Shown here in pieces: positions 6,125 through 7,029 of a stretch of DNA of 7,029 nucleotides; the stretch's first letter is position 1, and every line of letters begins with the position of its first letter. Both the position numbers and the translations under genes were made by a program. The notes beneath the pieces are model-generated. The model searched no databases. It worked only from the letters and a program-made list of their open reading frames with translations, and was not told the DNA's origin. Source of the DNA: Chitinophagaceae bacterium (GTDB lineage: Bacteria > Bacteroidota > Bacteroidia > Chitinophagales > Chitinophagaceae); assembly GCA_025455205.1 (NCBI GenBank), contig JALOMZ010000094.1, positions 1 through 7,029 of the forward strand, in the 5' to 3' direction.

Positions 6125-6148
6125 GTTGCGGCCTGTACAAGCTGCAAC
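6125..6148. promoter_or_regulatory. 24-base dyad in the divergent intergenic region
   Basis: GTTGCGGC (6125-6132) and GCTGCAAC (6141-6148) form an 8-position stem with one G-T pair. The loop between them contains the palindrome TGTACA (6134-6139), so 10 of 12 symmetric positions match over 24 bases. It lies between the divergent genes starting at 6063 and 6224. With no T-run beside it, an operator is more likely than a terminator. Confidence 0.4.
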
Positions 6149-6175
6149 TCCATTGCCCGGAGAAGCCGGTAACAA

Positions 6176-6209
6176 TTGAAGGGCGAACCAGCACAAAGGT
6201 TTATTTTTC
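6176..6209 (+). promoter_or_regulatory. Candidate promoter of the mosaic ORF
   Basis: TTG (6176-6178), a 23-base spacer and TATTTTTC (6202-6209; seven of eight positions of TAnnTTTG) fit the Bacteroidota pattern. An AAAGGA run follows, four bases before ATG 6224. This argues that the in-frame TTG at 6176 is a promoter element and not a start codon. Confidence 0.4.
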
Positions 6210-6223
6210 GGCAAAAGGATAGT

Positions 6224-6991
6224 ATGACACAACTCATGAAAAGGCTGGGGCTGGGCTTCATCATTACCATTCTGTGTCTTGGCGGGGCCCGGGCCGGCAT
6301 CCTTCAACCGGGCTTTGACCGCCAGGAATATGCCGACCTTGCGTCTAGAGGCAGAGATGTGCCGCTCACCCGTTTTGTGTTGCCCATCCTGACAGGTAAA
6401 ACTGCAACTTACGGTGAAGATTTTCCTCTCTCCTTTTTCCCGGCAAGAGGTGACAAGGCCGAAGCAGGAAAATATCTTGCCATGGCATTGAAAGAATTGA
6501 ATCTTAAATCGCCATCAGACATTACCGTTGACTACCAGGTGAGGGACGATCCGGAATCAAGGCGGGCGGGCGAAGCCATGCAGAGTATTTTGACAAAAAA
6601 CTTGGGCATCAAGGTCAATGTGGCTCCTGTTGACAACAAGCGTATTTGGGCCAGCATGAACGAAGGTACATTTGATCTGAGCTGGGCCGCCTATGCCGCA
6701 GACTATGACAGCCCTTATAGCTATCTCACCCTGATTTACTCTGGCCACCTGCTTGCCCGACGAACGGGTTATAGCAATAAAGAATTTGATTCCCTATTTG
6801 ATACGATTAAGAGTACTGCCGTAAAGGAGAATATCCTTATAACGATTATGGGGGCCAATGACTCGCCCATTGCCTGTCCGGAAACCACAAGCAATCCAAA
6901 AACTGCAATCGATTTATTTATTTTTATCCTTTTCATCGTCCGAGTCCTCGTCTGTTGTAGATTCTTCCTGGCTAGAGCACATAACAGTTGA
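6224..6991 (+). CDS. Mosaic ORF: secreted-hydrolase-like N-terminus joined to an OppA-type peptide-binding protein fragment
   Basis: The product has 255 residues from ATG 6224, which has AAAGGA four bases upstream. Residues 1 to about 40 are a signal peptide (about 5-24) plus ILQPGFDRQEYADL, typical of the start of Bacteroidota secreted alpha/beta-hydrolases or lipases as I recall them. From about residue 42 the sequence changes to the interior and lobe-closing part of a family 5 (OppA/DppA) solute-binding protein: VPLTRFVLPILTG (46-58), KYLAMALKELN (83-93), NLGIKVNV (126-133), GTFDLSWAAYAADYDSPYSYL (148-168) and GYSNKEFDSLF (182-192). This similarity ends near residue 203. The rest, ending in a hydrophobic IDLFIFILFIV-type stretch (229-239), looks like antisense of another frame. 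Expected OppA parts at both ends are missing, so a working transporter component is unlikely. It is probably a junction of unrelated DNA, either natural or an assembly artefact. Confidence 0.5.
   Translation: MTQLMKRLGLGFIITILCLGGARAGILQPGFDRQEYADLASRGRDVPLTRFVLPILTGKTATYGEDFPLSFFPARGDKAEAGKYLAMALKELNLKSPSDITVDYQVRDDPESRRAGEAMQSILTKNLGIKVNVAPVDNKRIWASMNEGTFDLSWAAYAADYDSPYSYLTLIYSGHLLARRTGYSNKEFDSLFDTIKSTAVKENILITIMGANDSPIACPETTSNPKTAIDLFIFILFIVRVLVCCRFFLARAHNS
6347..6832 (+). pseudogene. oppA-like gene fragment (family 5 extracellular solute-binding protein)
   Basis: This block alone carries the OppA-type similarity; its limits are approximate. It corresponds to the region after the central hinge of E. 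coli OppA, including the equivalent of GTFDVARAGWCADYNEP. The true start, the N-terminal lobe and the C-terminal segment are all absent. GC content is about 47% over 6361-6540 by hand count, below sampled paaZ sequence (39 of 60 bases at 2221-2280). Confidence 0.6.
6824..6838. other. Small inverted repeat at the end of OppA similarity
   Basis: AAGGA-GAATA-TCCTT is a 5-bp stem with a 5-base loop, lying where OppA-like translation stops (residue about 203 of the mosaic ORF). Short inverted repeats often sit at rearrangement or amplification-chimera joints. It is small enough to be chance. Confidence 0.3.
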
Positions 6992-7029
6992 GATGCCGTT
7001 AAAAAATTGTAGGGCGGGAATGGTTGAAA
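6914..7029 (-). CDS. C-terminal end of an unidentified minus-strand protein with an acidic tail (N-terminus outside window)
   Basis: From the window edge the minus frame is open for 37 codons to TAA at 6916-6914. It ends in QEESTTDEDSDDEKDKNK, a strongly charged tail typical of a natural C-terminus. The preceding part reads STIPALQFFNGISTVM, which I do not recognise. This frame is codon-aligned with the plus-strand mosaic ORF, whose hydrophobic end would then be the antisense image of the acidic tail. Only one of the two can be real, and I favour this one. Confidence 0.3.
   Translation of the reverse strand, partial: STIPALQFFNGISTVMCSSQEESTTDEDSDDEKDKNK

Noticed and set aside
5620..6222. 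A 200-codon plus-strand open frame opposite the small exported protein
   Set aside because: It begins inside the terminator hairpin and covers a minus-strand gene that has a signal peptide and a plausible fold.
6344..6349. A TCTAGA (XbaI) hexamer at the apparent fusion junction, suggestive of a cloning artefact
   Set aside because: A single 6-base site is expected by chance about this often, and the exact junction cannot be fixed to it. I kept only the junction itself as a finding.

Overview
The window looks like Bacteroidota DNA, probably near Chitinophagaceae. The evidence is the kind of proteins encoded, the lack of strong Shine-Dalgarno sites, and several upstream matches to the Bacteroidota promoter pattern TTG-N17-23-TAnnTTTG. 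Family-level placement is inference. I see no tRNA, rRNA, CRISPR array, transposase or integrase. No stretch over 300 bases lacks a gene.

Layout, left to right. (1) 1-386, minus: N-terminal part of an SbtA-type sodium-dependent bicarbonate transporter, cut by the window edge. A palindromic operator candidate and the terminator of the next unit lie upstream of it. (2) 518-3457, minus: a two-gene unit. A complete paaZ (ring-opening hydrolase plus aldehyde dehydrogenase of aerobic phenylacetyl-CoA catabolism) is followed by a crotonase-fold hydratase. A near-perfect Bacteroidota promoter precedes paaZ, and a dyad resembling the PaaR operator known from Thermus sits inside it. (3) 3507-4259, plus: the membrane half of an LTA synthase/sulfatase-type protein with no catalytic half. 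(4) 4268-4849, minus: msrB with an export signal, convergent with the previous gene across 8 bases. (5) 4984-5571, plus: adenylate kinase, followed by a strong bidirectional terminator. (6) 5680-6063, minus: a small exported helical protein with paired Met/His residues that suggest a heme or metal site. (7) 6224 to the end: an ORF that starts like a Bacteroidota secreted hydrolase, turns in frame into the interior of an OppA-type peptide-binding protein, then loses that similarity as well. Base composition drops there, and the last 116 bases hold the end of a different minus-strand reading frame.

How the genes work together: paaZ and the hydratase probably form a phenylacetate/acyl-CoA degradation unit. 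The other genes are metabolic or envelope functions without an obvious shared pathway. I found no clear undescribed multi-gene system. The points most worth checking are the PaaR-like operator, the catalytic-domain-less LTA synthase homologue, the possible heme/metal protein at 5680-6063, and the mosaic right end, which could be an assembly or amplification chimera.
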